A stretch of DNA of 64,000 nucleotides from Sipunculus nudus. Lineage: Eukaryota; Annelida; Sipuncula; Golfingiida; Sipunculidae. Position 1 is the stretch's first letter. Every line of letters begins with the position of its first letter. The stretch lies in NCBI GenBank assembly GCA_026874595.1, contig CM049315.1, positions 73,081,416-73,145,415 on the forward strand, given 5' to 3'. The position numbers and the translations under genes were made by a program. A model generated the notes under the pieces. It did no database searches and was not told the DNA's origin. It saw only the letters and a list, made by a program, of their open reading frames with translations. Below are positions 10,341-23,750 of the stretch, piece by piece.

Positions 10341-13300
10341 GTGATTGACACACACACACACACACACATATATATACACACAGGAGATATCAATAGCGAC
10401 AATGGCGATTAATTTGTTCTGTTACACAGGAAATAAATATATTTACTGAGAATTTATTTTTAAATATGAATACTACTTAATTTACAGAGGCAGCGCGACA
10501 TTTCAAATCTGGTGCTATATGCAAGGAATTATGGTTTCATGATTAAATAATTATTTCGTGATTGTCTTTGCTGAAATACTACCGTGGTTGTCTTCTTATT
10601 TGTGGTGGTTTCAAATTCCCGATATTTGAGGTCGCCCTCTGACCGCGAAATCGAAACCACGCAGTTTTGAATGCATATATACAAGCCCATGATAATTAAT
10701 TTCAGAAGCTGCCGATAGTTTGCGATAGTTGAGATTTATCTTCAGCTACGTAGTGATGTTCATCGAGTCTGGTGCATATACGTTAAATGATTCAGGGAGA
10801 ATGACAGGGCCCATTTAAAATAATATCGGTTGGCTTAGATGCAAAAACCGTGACCCTTTGCAAATGCGTGCTAACGCCGTCAGACGCGCCCGGCAGTTTT
10901 TCCTGTCCCCGGCAGTGATTAGCAACATATACGGCACTTAAATTAGTCTGGGCACATCCCTGCCTTTGATACTGAAACAAGGGGGCTCCCTACAGGCGTC
11001 CCTTGTTGGTTGAGCAGGTGATTACGACTCGACTTTTATATAACAGGAGTAAGATACCCTTATCAAGACAGTTTCCCTAAACAAACTTAATATACGACTT
11101 TGATTTTACAGGTTGGTTTCTTTTAATAAAATGTGAGTTAAAGTTGTTTTTAATGAGCCTCGGCCCTGAACATGTTACAGCCAGCGGGGTATATCTGGAC
11201 AGAGAAATAGAAGACCTAGATAACAGTGAAATAACCGGTTAATGAAATACTTTTTGATAATAAAATATACTACTAGACCAATGATAGAGCGCGAAAAAGG
11301 AACCCCGTGAAACTGTTAAAAATATAAAAACCGCAATTATTTAGCCCCCTTGATATAAAGGCAACCACAGTAAGTAAAAACAATCCCATTCTACCAACTT
11401 AAGAAGTTCATAACATCAGCAGTTATCCTTTATTTGAGTTTATAACAATAATTCAACAGATAGATATGCTTCATGAGAAGAAATATAAGTAATTTAAGTT
11501 TAGTGGACGTAGTGGTTTAATAAACGACACGTACACTGATTCCACCATATTTTGAGAAGGCACAACGCTCACTAAAACATGTGCAGTCTGTTATTGTTGT
11601 CATTGGGGTTTCATGTCACGTGACCTTCCAACTGCTATTTCAAACCCATGCAATCTGACAGTCCACCTCGGTACTAGAACTAACGATATCTACAATAATA
11701 CTTGATTTTATCACTCTAAAAATAACAGTAATTATATTTGATGCGTAAATAAGGTGTATGTTTTGTCTGGGAGAGAAACTCGCTCGATGAAACTTAAATA
11801 ATCATGTCTTTCTGAGCTGGGGGTGCCCGGTGATCGGCAGTGACAGCTGACCGGCTGGTGAGCAACATCGTCAGATATTGAAGAAAATATATAACGTATG
11901 ATAATTCTTATGGTCACATTTGATTCCTTGAGTTAAAATGCGTATATCAGACAAAAATTAGACAGGATAATGGCCTAAAATATAAGTACGATGACTTTTT
12001 CATGATTTTGGGCGTGGTGTCCTGGCAGGTATTTAAATTTCAATGACTGACAGCTACGCCATCTTGCGGGCCCTTCTTATACTCCGGGTGGGTCTTTAAC
12101 AACATCACCCAGTCAGAAGAACACCAAAGGAAATAAAACCATAAATCCCCTTTAATAGCTTATTCATAAAAGTTATTATATGTTAAAACATAAACCGTAG
12201 CATTATTACTTTGCAGGGATTAGGTAATGGTGATATGAATCAGTAATAATAATATATTGTTTTGGGTGGCAAGGTAATATAGTAATAGTTAAAGTAACAG
12301 CAACATTATAGTAATAGAAATTGTGGGCTAAAACAGTATTATTATTATTATTATTATAATTATTATTAAAACTAGGAATTCGTGACATATTAATTTGAAA
12401 TAAGGAGTTATAAATAAAAGATTAATCATATTTTGAATATATTTACATAATTTGAATCCTACCTATGCAAAAAATGCGTACAGATTTGGTTGCCTAATAT
12501 GCCTTAGGATTCAGTTTAAAACACGTATGCATTTGTTTTAATTTTGTATCATAGATACACGGGAAAATAAAACTACGTGGGAAGAACCATTGACTTGATA
12601 AAAAATACTCATAAACAGCACAGCATGATTTCCTACAAAACAAATTGTTTTCGAATTTTAGGATCTCAAAATCCAAGTGGCGGCTTGTACTAATTTTTCT
12701 AAACATTTAATTCCGGTATATTATAAGGATTACTTTTATAACTGGGTGACCTTAGGGACATGTTGATCATTAACTTGTTCCTTGTGGTTGTGGTTTTGTG
12801 CATTCGTTTTACATTGCAATAGAATAATTCGTATGTCTTTTGGGAAAAGAAACGACACAACTTTACTTTATGAGCATCATATGACCTAATATGTTTACAG
12901 CAACAATAAGTATTTTACACGGGATAGCTACTTTTCCGGCTAAAGTAAAGACATTATTTTTGTTATATTTGCATTAAACCCCCTTAAACATAAAGAAGAT
13001 AAACATACACATATGCTGTGAATATGGAACGAACCTGAGAACTAGGCAATAGGTGTGTTCCAGAATGTTCGCGGATAAAGGGTTCTTTTTCCAATTATAT
13101 GTTCCGCTTTTTTGTATTCGCTGAACGGAAGAAAACATGCCAAAATAATATAAGGACGGTCACAATCAGACAATCAGAGGAAAACCTGTCTTTCGATGAG
13201 GCCTATAATCAGTTAGATTTAAGAAACTGTAAATGTTGAATCTTATTCTATATTCTTATAGAATCTAATTCTTATTCTTATATTGTTTAAAGTTAATGGG

Positions 13301-14974
13301 TTTTAAGATAGACCCTGAGGAAGCTACAATATTCCGACACAGTTATCTTGAACCCTTTTGGTGATGTAATGTCATTACTTAATGGGTCAGGCGGTGTTGA
13401 ACCTACACAGAAGATTTCATGTCTATGTAAACTAAAATACATTCTGAACATATCCAATAACACCCGTTGAGACGTCATTTTTATTCAATATCAATATATC
13501 AATCGCTTACCTTTAACTTAATATATTTAATAAAACACTTATATATTTTATTTAAAGCTATTTTGTATATATAACCGTTTTTCTCGTACTAAGGATACAT
13601 CAAAAGAGTTATTATAATTTCTTTTTCAATTAATGTTTGATTGGTGAAAGATGTGTGCAATCCAAGAAAGAATATATAAATAAGTATGGAACGTTTGGTC
13701 TATGCCCCCTTGTGGCTGTATTATGTAAAAGACGTTAATATTAATGTTGGTAAAGACCAGCTTGTTAGTAACAATCTATTTCTCTTTAAGCTGACAAGTA
13801 ATAGGGAGGGAACGACCATAAGGCATGTGAGTTTTGAAATAATGTCAGACACAATTTAAGTTCATTCCTGTTTCTTGTTGATAGTTTTTTTTTTCAAGTA
13901 AATAAATCTCAAATGCTATTTCGAAATGAAAAAACAACACTTTCCAAACGTACAGGAACAATTCATTCTCTTCCATTTAAAGTTCATTTAGAAAAACTCG
14001 TGCTCAATAGTATTTAGAGAAGGTCTTTCAAAAAAAGTTTATTTTCACTTTATTTACAGCATTGAAAAATGCACAGATCAACAAAGCTGAATATTTGCAA
14101 TCAAAATCTTCCACAAAAAAATAAGACGCAATAATAATCATTTGCCATTTAGAAGTTTTACCCTGACGGGCTGTCCTTGTGTAATTATGGCGCCTGCAGT
14201 GACCTGCTTGGAATGATGTAGGCTTTTGTCACTATTAAGCGTTTAGTGTTCATTTCGTCTTTTGCATTATGTTCTATTATACTTTTCAAATATTATTTTG
14301 ACACAGACTGATACCATAATCTTGCTTTGCTTGTAACCTTGTAGCATATGACAAATTTGTAGCTACTGGAAAATATGCAAAGGAAGATGATATGTATATG
14401 TTGATGAGGAAACCAAAAGTTTGGTCTGAATAAAAATCACGCTACTTGGTGGTCTTATCAAATAATGAAAGGGGGGGGGGGGGGAAATCGGCGAACACTC
14501 CTAATCCCTGCATGCTATTTTATATATTATCCGAATGGTGGGGCAGCATCGGATGATTGAATTACCTACAAACTCTTTGGCATGGAATATGAATTTGCAA
14601 GTAGGACACAGCTACATGCTGGTGGGTACAGCTTTTGCTTTATGTTTAGGACTTGTAATCAATGTAAATATAAGATTTGGTACAGTATGAGCGAAGGGTA
14701 ATAATCACATTAAAGGACAGGTTTAGCGATATCTGTTCATCTTCACACGTAAAAATCAATACAAAAAAAATTATTTCATTTGACACAGACGTCGCTTAAG
14801 ACGCCAGGTAAAACATGAACTATACAGGAAATACATCCCTGATAGATGTAAGGCTATAACATGCAGTATTTAATGTCATCTGATGTATGAAAGCCGGTGA
14901 CATACTGTTTATAATGATGCCAGTTTTCCTAAAACCGGTCCCATCATGTAATATAACACGCCAGGGCACTTAAA
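10341..14974. other. Non-coding AT-rich stretch
   Basis: A (CA)n/(TA)n run begins at about 10349. (ATT)n lies at 12337-12368 and a poly-G tract at 14471-14485. No exon with convincing splice sites and coding character was recognised on either strand. Confidence 0.5.
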
Positions 14975-16065
14975 ATATCAGGTCACTATGACCTAATTTT
15001 AAGTTCCCAAGGAGATTTTTTCTAGGACGATTCGTGCCCAGCTGACATTCAGGGTGGACTTATGACAAATTTTCCTTTTGGTCGCAGAATATTGTTCACA
15101 GTGACCTTATTTCATTTTTTGAGGATGTTTGCTTAGAACATCCCTAAATATTAGGTCAGAAGGTTCTAGGCTTAATGGATACAATTTGAGCCCTGTCTGA
15201 TTCTCTTGGTGCTCCAAAGTTTTCGGGCCGTAGGTGACAAAATGTAGACAACCATGACCTAATTTCTGGATTAACAGTAGATTCGTCTGGAACCCCCAAG
15301 GATGATCCGTTAGAAGATTCTAGGCCTCGCAAATACGATTTGTGCATATCTGAAATTTGGGGTGCTCATATGACCTATTGTTTATTATTATTCGAAATAC
15401 ATAGGTCGCAGTAACCTAATTTCAGGTTTAAAAGGACATTCCCCTAGGACCTCCCTTCATGTTACGTTAAAGGACTCTAGATATAAATAATACAATTTTT
15501 CCCCGTCTGACTCTCTGGTTCCTCACAATCATGTTTTCAGACTGTAGATCACAAAATATAGTTCAAGATGACTTAATTTCAGGTTTCCAAGGATATTTGT
15601 CTGGGACCCCACAGGATCTTGCGTTAGAAGATTATAGGCCTCATTGATACGTTTTGTGCCTAACTTAAATCCATATTGCTCGTATGACATCTTTTCCCTA
15701 TAGGTCACAGAATAAAAGGTCACATCGACTTAATTTCACGTTTCCAAGAAAAATTTCCGTAGGAATACCCAAAAAGTTTCGTTAAAGGATTTTAATTAGG
15801 CCTAATGTATACAATTTGTGCCCATGTCTTACTCTCTGGGTGCTCACAATCATGTTTTCGGGCTGTAGGTCATAAAATTTACGTCACCATGACCTAATTT
15901 TAGGTTTCCAAGCAGATTTGCCTACTACCTTCTGGGATTTATAGTAAAAAAATCTAGGACTAACTTTTACGATTCGTGCTCTGTTAACGGACAGACGGAC
16001 GGGCCGGACAACCGGACGGACGACGGACAATGGGTGATCGCTATAGCTCAGGTGAGCTAAAAGCA
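14975..16065. repeat. Degenerate satellite, about 157-bp period, with gctcaggtgagctaaaa-type tail
   Basis: The phrase 'CATGACCTAATTTCAGGTTTCCAAGG' recurs in diverged form near 14985, 15100, 15250, 15405, 15565, 15720 and 15885. Other shared phrases sit between the copies: 'caatttgtgcc', 'ctctctgg.tgctcacaatcatgttttcgg' and 'gtaggtcataaaat'. The last unit passes into a (GGAC)-rich stretch, then 'acaatgggtgatcgctatagctcaggtgagctaaaag'. Related but diverged copies with the same tail are at 24290-25135 and 27975-28195. This is a dispersed family with internal tandem units; I cannot assign it to a named class. Confidence 0.8.
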
Positions 16066-16332
16066 ACCACATTGCACATTATGAAACGACCCAGTCACAT
16101 ATTTTCTGTTCAAGAATAAAGCATGTTTCAGTTATTTGACAATGTGTTGTGAAAATCAGAAAAAAAATCAGCATACAACTCCGGCTCTTCGGAGCATTAA
16201 TTTCAGGTGGGTACCAAGTAAACTGTTTATCACCTCATCGTTATGCTGATTAAATATGGTTCAATTATATGTAGTACATAACGATGCATGTTAAAGAATC
16301 TCAACACTAATCATCTAATTCCATTAATTCAG

Positions 16333-16478
16333 ATTGTGAGAACAAGTGCTCAACCAAGTCATTGTTAGAATGTTTACACATATCTCATATATGCAAAACA
16401 TTATCTGTCTCTGGACAGTTTATAATTTTTTTTCTGCTGGCATATTTTACCTGTTTGTACTTTTCCTCGCTTACCTAA
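16333..16478 (+). CDS. Possible terminal exon: cysteine-rich segment plus membrane helix
   Basis: After an acceptor-like 'ccattaattcag' the frame reads DCENKCSTKSLLECLHISHIC, with four regularly spaced cysteines. It continues with a hydrophobic run (FIIFFLLAYFTCLYF) and a stop at 16476. This could be the C-terminal exon of a membrane-anchored extracellular protein. No partner exon was found, and AT-rich DNA gives hydrophobic runs by chance, so this is weak. Confidence 0.25.
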
Positions 16479-16822
16479 AGTGTACCGGTTGCAAGGGTAT
16501 AATGCCCTTTGCACATTTAAGAAATGTAATATTTAAAGTAAAACAGGTTTCATGAGGGTTCTTTAGGATGAATTAAGATTCTTTAACTTGAATGAGGGTT
16601 CTTGTGGACCATGTCTAAAATTTTGCCAGATTGTAGGACCACAGCTACTGTCAACGCGAATGTTAAACTCGTCAGGAAAGTTTAACTACAGTTAAACAAT
16701 CGTAAGTTAATAAGACAAGCGCCTCATATTATGCTTAAATAAAGCAAACGCATGGGAGATGTAATTCCTCAGCGTGTCAACCGACTGGTCTATATATCAA
16801 TATTGCTATTTATTACAAACGG

Positions 16823-16825
<3 letters not shown>

Positions 16826-16890
<65 letters not shown>
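16826..16890. repeat. (TA)n microsatellite
   Basis: Almost uninterrupted TA dinucleotides. The IYIYIY open frames here are artefacts of the repeat. Confidence 0.95.
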
Positions 16891-16892
<2 letters not shown>

Positions 16893-17382
16893 AGATATTA
16901 TTATTATATTCTATTCTCAGATATACCACAGTGAAGTCAGATTGCTAAATATACAGGATAATAATGATTTGTTAATAAAAGATATGTCTTTTATCACAGA
17001 TACAATCAGAGGAGTCTATATTCACACGTAGGGTGTCCAACTAACGCAATAGACAAAGTAAGACACGGCAACTGAGTATACCTCACTCAGATCGGCATTG
17101 TTGACATTCCTGGCTGTAAGCTATGTGTTCAGTGTGGCAACGATTTCAACATATTTATAAAAGCTCACTGATATTTACGTATGAAAAGTAATTTATCATC
17201 TTGGATTGCGGCGATTTTGTTTACATAATGTATGAATTGATGTAACATGCTTTGGACAGCTAGTGCTGCTTGTCATATTATTTTAACATCTCGATGAAAC
17301 AAAATATTATCTGCATTGAAATTTATCATATTTTACGGAATATGTATTAATTTGCTGATACTCCGTGATCTCACTACCGCTG

Positions 17383-17728
17383 CACTATGAATGAGGGTAC
17401 CCCTTATGTATAAGGAAATCGTATTTCCATTCTTTCATATTTTTTGTCGAAAGAAAGAATGAAATGAGGTTTTCTAAATAACCCTATTAACGGAGCTCCA
17501 TAACTGTCAAGGGTTCTTTACTGAACCCAACAATCAAAGGATTATAAGGTGTTCGAAAGAACACTAAACGTGTTTTAAAGAACCCTATGAGAGGGTTCAT
17601 TTAAGGGGCCTCAAGGTGTTTCAGAGAATCCTATAACGGGGTTCTTTAAGGAACTAAATAGGCTTCCATATTCGTTACGGGTAAAAAACCCTAAAGACTT
17701 CTTTAAAGCACCTTTCATTCGTAGAGTG
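17383..17728. mobile_element. MITE-like element with CACT...AGTG ends
   Basis: The left end CACTATGAATGAGGGTAC and the reverse complement of the right end (CACTCTACGAATGAAAGGTGC) are imperfect inverted repeats. The 346-bp interior is full of GGTTCTTTAAGAACCC-type words in both orientations, so it can fold extensively. No coding capacity. CACT termini recall CMC (CACTA/Mirage/Chapaev) elements. No clean target duplication was seen. Confidence 0.5.
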
Positions 17729-18989
17729 TAAAGTCACCTTTCCCTTACTAGGATACTACATCATTCTCGAATTGTCTTATCGTATTGTGTCATTTAACAC
17801 TACATCATTCTGGATTGTCAAATCATTATGTGATATTTAACATTACATTCTCTTCTCTTCTTATCATTATCCATTCTTTACTATTACGCATTCAATTTCA
17901 TTTATCACGGAAAGTACAGCTAATCATATTGAAAAATGTAATACACGTAATGTATAATTCATACATGTGACACACAGAGCAAACTCTTTCATTTCAAAAT
18001 AATCTTTCGTCAAGGGAAATTCAAACAATATGTATGTGAATTTAGTTTTGGTTGATAAATGTATACCTTGGTAAACAAACCTGTATAGGAAGCTTAAACA
18101 TTCTGAATTTATCGCTCCTGCACACACTCATATACACACACTAAAGGCTAACAGTAATGACCGAGACTAGCATATTATATAAAAAAATATCTTAAACGTG
18201 TTTACCTTCACTGATTTAAAAATGTTCTACTCTTAACAGTAAAATCACGAGATCTGATGGGAACCATGGAGCGCCCTAACGATCCGCTGCACTCTAGACC
18301 TCGTTACCCAGACTACCGGTACTTCTGTGCTGGACTTGTGCCACGTCAGTCCTTGTTTATTCACTGCCCGGACCAGCCATATCTTGATTCTTCTAGTCAC
18401 TGACGAATCACTCTCTCTCTAACCGGCCACACCTGAACGCCCTCTCTCGGCCTCGTTGACTAACCCTGCGTCAACCGTGCGGTTCTCTTGAGAGGTCCGC
18501 AACTCAATCAGTAGTACACCCTTTCACCCCTGCGCTTTCGGTCTCGCCGATGTGGTCTCATCCGGGGTAAAAGAAAGGTAACAGGAAGTAAAATACACAA
18601 AATACTCATAACATCTTTTGCCATGTCAAGTTCGACGGCACGTATGCCATGAGGGCCTACTGTCTAGAAAGGTTTCTACTCCAGAAACGTTACCTCATAC
18701 CCCTAGCAGTACACGATTCACAGTACGTGGCAGTTTTAACAAGATTTGTGATTCCTTGCATATTAATAAAAGCCCCGTATTTACCTCACAATAATAATCC
18801 CTGCATGGAGAGGACGTGGCCGATTGAACGGAAGCCCCCTTTAGACTATCCAGTAAACAGTTCAGCAGCTTTGCAATACATTTCCATAAAAAAAATAGCT
18901 GCCTTTCAACACTACGGTGCACTGGCGACAACATATACGTCAATCATTGTTAAATCGTGATAAACTTTTTTTTTTTTAATAGTCTTTAG
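17729..18989. other. Non-coding; GC-rich unassigned block at 18240-18560
   Basis: 18240-18560 is clearly GC-richer than its surroundings and low in stops on the plus strand, but I recognise no domain in any frame. The 103-residue open frame at 18649-18960 shows no motif and is probably chance. Confidence 0.4.
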
Positions 18990-19004
18990 CGAGCCCTTCT
19001 TTAA

Positions 19005-19525
19005 AGGTAAAATGCGAATATCGAATGTCGAATATCTCCGATATGAGTGATATTGATATTTGCATGTTATGAGTGATATTCGATTTTGAATGCGAATGTC
19101 GAATATCCTTAATTTGAGTGAAATTCGCATGATATATGTGACATTTTATGAAATAATGCAAACATGGAATATCGATTATCCTTGAATTGAGTTATATTCG
19201 ATATTGCATGTGAATATCGAATATAGAATATCCCTGATTTCAGTTGCATTCGAATTTCGCATGGTATGAGTGATATTCGATATTAGTTAGATATTATTAG
19301 TTAGATATTATTCGATATCCCCGATTTTAGTGATATTTGATATTGCATGCTATGATTAATATTTTATGTAAGAATGCGAATATCGAATGTCCCTGATTTG
19401 AGTGATATTTGATTTTTGCATGGTATGAGTAATATTCGTGTTTACATGCAAATATCGCATATCGAATATCCCTGATCTGAATTATATTCGATATTCGCAT
19501 GCGAATATCGCGTTTCGAATATCGG
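19005..19525. repeat. Degenerate GAATATCGAATATC minisatellite
   Basis: Diverged units of about 60 bp repeat the phrases 'GCGAATATCGAATATCCCTGATTTGAGTGATATTCGATATT.GCATG.TATGAGTGATATT' about eight times. Many units are self-complementary. A perfect 22-bp palindrome centred on GCATGC lies at 19489-19510. Confidence 0.85.
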
Positions 19526-20112
19526 TCCAACTTCAGTCTAATCAAAGATTTGTCCTTTCCACACATGGATTCATTTCTTGCTGTCGACATAAATGAGGCT
19601 GTCATCGATTCTTTTCCAGGATTACACAAACTATAAGTTTCCTTTATTACATTATTATCCAAACGTCATATGCCTTTCAATTGGTTTCTGTTTGAGTTTC
19701 TGCAAAAACAAGTCATCTAGTCTTTTAACCGAGTACTACATGCTCTCGGAATAATTTTTTTTTGCATATGCCCTCATCCTCTATTTGTCGGTACCAGACT
19801 CGGTTGAAGACACTAACACCGTGTCATGAGCAAGGGTTGGGCTTCTTAAACTTAGACCCTAACATCTTCTTCCATCGCTTTTTATAAAATATTCCGTTTT
19901 CTACATTTCTTGAATTGTTGCACATCAAAACCCCATGAAATATATTAACATGGATATATTTAGTGTTCTCCAGTTGAATTTCTGATAGAGTAGTACAAAG
20001 GACGGCCGAACTGTTCCGGTCCCTATACAAAGGATCGATACAAAATTTTTGAAGATTTTATTTTGTTTGGAAAATCCTACACTATTAACCCTTTTTTTAT
20101 TACCACAGTAAT

Positions 20113-20113
<1 letters not shown>

Positions 20114-20151
<38 letters not shown>

Positions 20152-20164
20152 ATATATATATATA
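20114..20164. repeat. (TA)n microsatellite
   Basis: A TA array with one TTTA interruption. Flanking sequence (19530-20970) holds no recognisable gene. Confidence 0.95.
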
Positions 20165-20968
20165 ACTATAAAACACTCAACAAAAGCCCCTAATTTATAA
20201 ATTTCAATATAGATATAATTAAGATATTTGAATGTGTAGTTGAATCATTAGCCAGCTTGATGTTATGAACACAGGGATATCCTGTATTTTTTATTCCCTT
20301 GTATATGATTGCATATTGTTATATGCAAGTTATACATATATGATAGAGAAATATACCATCTACTCTACACAATCCTATCATAAACGCTTTTATTAAAATT
20401 AGTAAGGCTTAAACTGCTTTATGCAGGGACCCCTCATTCGACTTAACAAAGTTGGACACAACCAGATTTCTCTGTATATAATATAAGAATAGTTTTACGT
20501 TCTTAAGGTTTTAGGATTTATAACATTATAAAAATGTACTTTATGGATACGTGCAATGTTGTATTAAATGCATTGAAGACGCAAGATCTACGAGTTGTGG
20601 GAGAAAGGAGAGATAGTAAATCTGTCGAAGCTCAGACAAATGTGACCTCGTCATCCCGAAAACGTCACTGCATCGACAGATGCATAAGAACGTTTATTCG
20701 TTCAAGGTAGTGTCACATGAAGATATATAATTAGGTAACGAAAGATGAATAATTCAGCATGCCAACGTAGCGTTTTTGTGTTTGTTATATGATAAAGGCT
20801 AAACTTGCACTTCGTGAAAATGTTTACTACCCTTGACTATAAATTGCCTCATTGAACTATTCTGGAACTATCATAGTTGTCCTCCTTTTATAATTAAGCA
20901 GGTAATCAAAAAAATATGAATATAATATCACAAACAATATTGTGTTAATATTATGTTAATATTATTTT

Positions 20969-21015
<47 letters not shown>
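20969..21015. repeat. (TA)n microsatellite
   Basis: A TA array directly 5' of the decayed DDE transposase remains. Confidence 0.95.
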
Positions 21016-21018
<3 letters not shown>

Positions 21019-21089
21019 GATGAATTGAGCCGGATGTGCACATGAAATAATTCCAGAAAAAAGGTACCGACTACTGGCTACTACAAAAG

Positions 21090-22050
21090 AAGGAACTTAT
21101 AGTGTGGCGGGCCCGATTTTGCGGGATATCAAGCGGTACTGAGGGGAGGCTCAGTCGATAGTCTATTTAGACGAGACACGGGTGAAAAGTGGACATGCGA
21201 GGGCATGCGAGTTTCTTAAAACACTTGCGAAATATAAAATAAAAAAACATGGATAATATAATAATATTTTATGATTTAATGGAGTAAAATATATACACAA
21301 TGTAATACATGCATGTCAATAATTTAAATTAAAATATAATATTTATAAAACCAGAAAATAATCAACGAAATAATTATTGTCCCCCCTGTTTAAAATGAAA
21401 GCATAAAACGAAGAGTATGATAATTTCTAGCACTGGCAGGGACCGTAAATGCAAGGCTCGCGGGTGTGGGGCACGGATCATTGTGATTGATGCCGGTACG
21501 GAGAAGGAGTTTGTCGAAGGGGCCAGCTTTGTTTTCAAGAGATCGGAAACAGCCGATTACCATAATGAGATGAATGAGGATAGTTTTATCAAGTGGTCCA
21601 AGATAATAATCATAAAAGAATATTATTATTTATTACATTTACACAGAAAGTATTCCTCTGTAGTATAGTTTGTCAGTTTAAAGAGAAATGGAGATGGTAA
21701 ATAGCGTACAGACGGAGTAAAATATTTTGATTGATTTGATCTAATTCAATTTTAAACTTGACTGTAACTCGGACATACGTAACAGCGACAGTTTCACCGG
21801 TGTAATGGACAAACACAACATGTTTTTAAAAAATGCAAAAGAAAGTTTATGCAATAAATAAACCTATCAGGCAAGAGGTATTTGTTTTCATTAGGAACAA
21901 CTCCTACCAAACATGGCGGCAGAGAGTATTATCGTTATGGACAATGCTCCGTATACAATGCTATATATTACAGCATGCTATCAGAGGCCTGTAAAACCCC
22001 TACCCGGAAATCAGAGCTACAACAGTGGTTGAGAGAACACAGCAAGTTTT
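21090..22050 (+). pseudogene. Tc1/mariner (IS630-like) DDE transposase, dead
   Basis: Three coding blocks of one transposase are visible. 21090-21205 carries SIVYLDETRVKSGH, the first catalytic aspartate block (YLDET), after a frameshift and an in-frame TGA. About 21425-21601 reads RIIVIDAGTEKEFVEG, then a YHNEMN block and FIKW. 21894-22044 begins EQLLPNMAAESIIVMDNAPY, with the second catalytic aspartate (VMDNAPY); a frameshift follows, then LSEACKTPTRKSELQQWLREH. Intron-like gaps separate the blocks. The second, 21602-21893, ends in a good acceptor (ttttcattag), but its donor position reads AT instead of GT. The domain is DDE_3-like. The third acidic block was not found. Terminal inverted repeats were not identified. 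Confidence 0.8.
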
Positions 22051-22474
22051 TTTTAATAATTTTCTTTAATAAAAATCTTTTCATAAATGTGGACCAAAAT
22101 AAAATGAATAATAATTAAATTAAAAAATATTTTTATATTTCATTATTTGTTCAAATTTTATAATCCATTCTTTGAAGTGTAAAATAATTTTTAACATATA
22201 TTTAAAAAAAATATAGCTTTACAGAAGCGAATCCAAGTTAGGGTGTGGGGAGGTCCGAAACCCGTTTTTCATAACAGTTTCGCGGCCGGGAACCCCTTTT
22301 CCATATACCTGCTCACATTTTCATTAGCAATTGCCATTCGGCCTCTTTGGTTAGGACCCCCCCCCCCCCTTCCCATTTTACCATATCAAGGATCCATCCC
22401 TGCTATAAGAACATGCATACCATTAATATATGTTGTTACGGGGTGACAAAAAAGCGGACCGAACTGTATCGCTA

Positions 22475-22795
22475 CACTCTAAAATGGATCGGTTAAATTC
22501 AACCAAAAAATTGGTTGAAATCAACCGGTCTTCTCGGTTGATATGTGTCCAACCAATTAGCCGGTTGATTTCAACCGATACCAATTGGTTGATTTTTCAA
22601 CCAATATTTTTGGTTGAAATCAACCATGTGACTGGTTGAAATCAACCATGTGATTGGTTGAAAGCAACCAACAATAATGGTTGAAAACAACCAATACTGA
22701 ATCAACCAATTTGATTCAGATGACCATATTGGTTAAAATCAACCAAGAAAATTGGTTAAGAAGGAACCAACTGAATACCCTAGCAAAATATGAAA
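22475..22795. repeat. Left arm: GGTTGA/TCAACC inverted-repeat cluster
   Basis: Some fifteen copies of GGTTGAAATCAACC and variants occur in both orientations and form a dense nested palindromic block. The same words recur in the right arm at 31775-31910. Confidence 0.85.
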
Positions 22796-23690
22796 TGGTT
22801 ACAAAATGCAGTTGAATTCAGCCACAATTGCCTGAAAAAAACTAACATAAAAAAAATTTTGCATAAAATTGTGATGCAGTGTGCTCAAATATCATGGTGA
22901 AAAAGAATTAAATGTACCTTTGTACCAAGTAATGTCAAGGAATATTCCTCAGCCAGTCAAATGAACAAAATAAAACACAATTTGCACTTTGCATGATACT
23001 GCTGTTCCTCTGATTGTAGAAATGTAATGAAATTGGAAATATCACTCTGTGTGGCAGTACAAGTGCTCTGATAACCAGCTTGCATTCATACATCAACCTT
23101 TTGTCTGAAATGGTAGACACAAAACAAGAGCATTATATTTATAAAAATAATTGTTTAATAAGTCCAGTAAAATAACAATGTAACATATAATTAAATCATG
23201 CATGCAGTACACAACTTGTAACTGCACAACTGGTGACACAAGCCTCCATTTAAAAACATATATATACAAGTAAGATTTTCTAGAGTCCAATGCTAAAAAT
23301 TGAATTTCAGGAAATTGAATTCACAATTACTGATAATTTAAAAATGGACAGATAGACAGGTAGACAAACAGAGTTAATCACTTTATCTCCCTTTCTGCTG
23401 AAGCTGGAAAATGATTAACATATGTTTGAAGTACTCTGGAAGTGCAGTGTCATGGATACCTGACTCATAAAATGATGAAACAAGAGTCTACAGTCAATAC
23501 TGTTCCCTGATGACTGTCTTCATTCCATATGCCTGCATGCATCATGGTGTCTGAGAAACACAGCAACACTGAACTCAGTCACTGTTGATCTTCATCAAAC
23601 ATTTAGAAACTGAATTTCTAGATCTGAAAATACATCAAATTTCACATTAATAATAAAAGATGAAAATATGTGTTGGTGTAAATACTGTTC

Positions 23691-23750
<60 letters not shown>

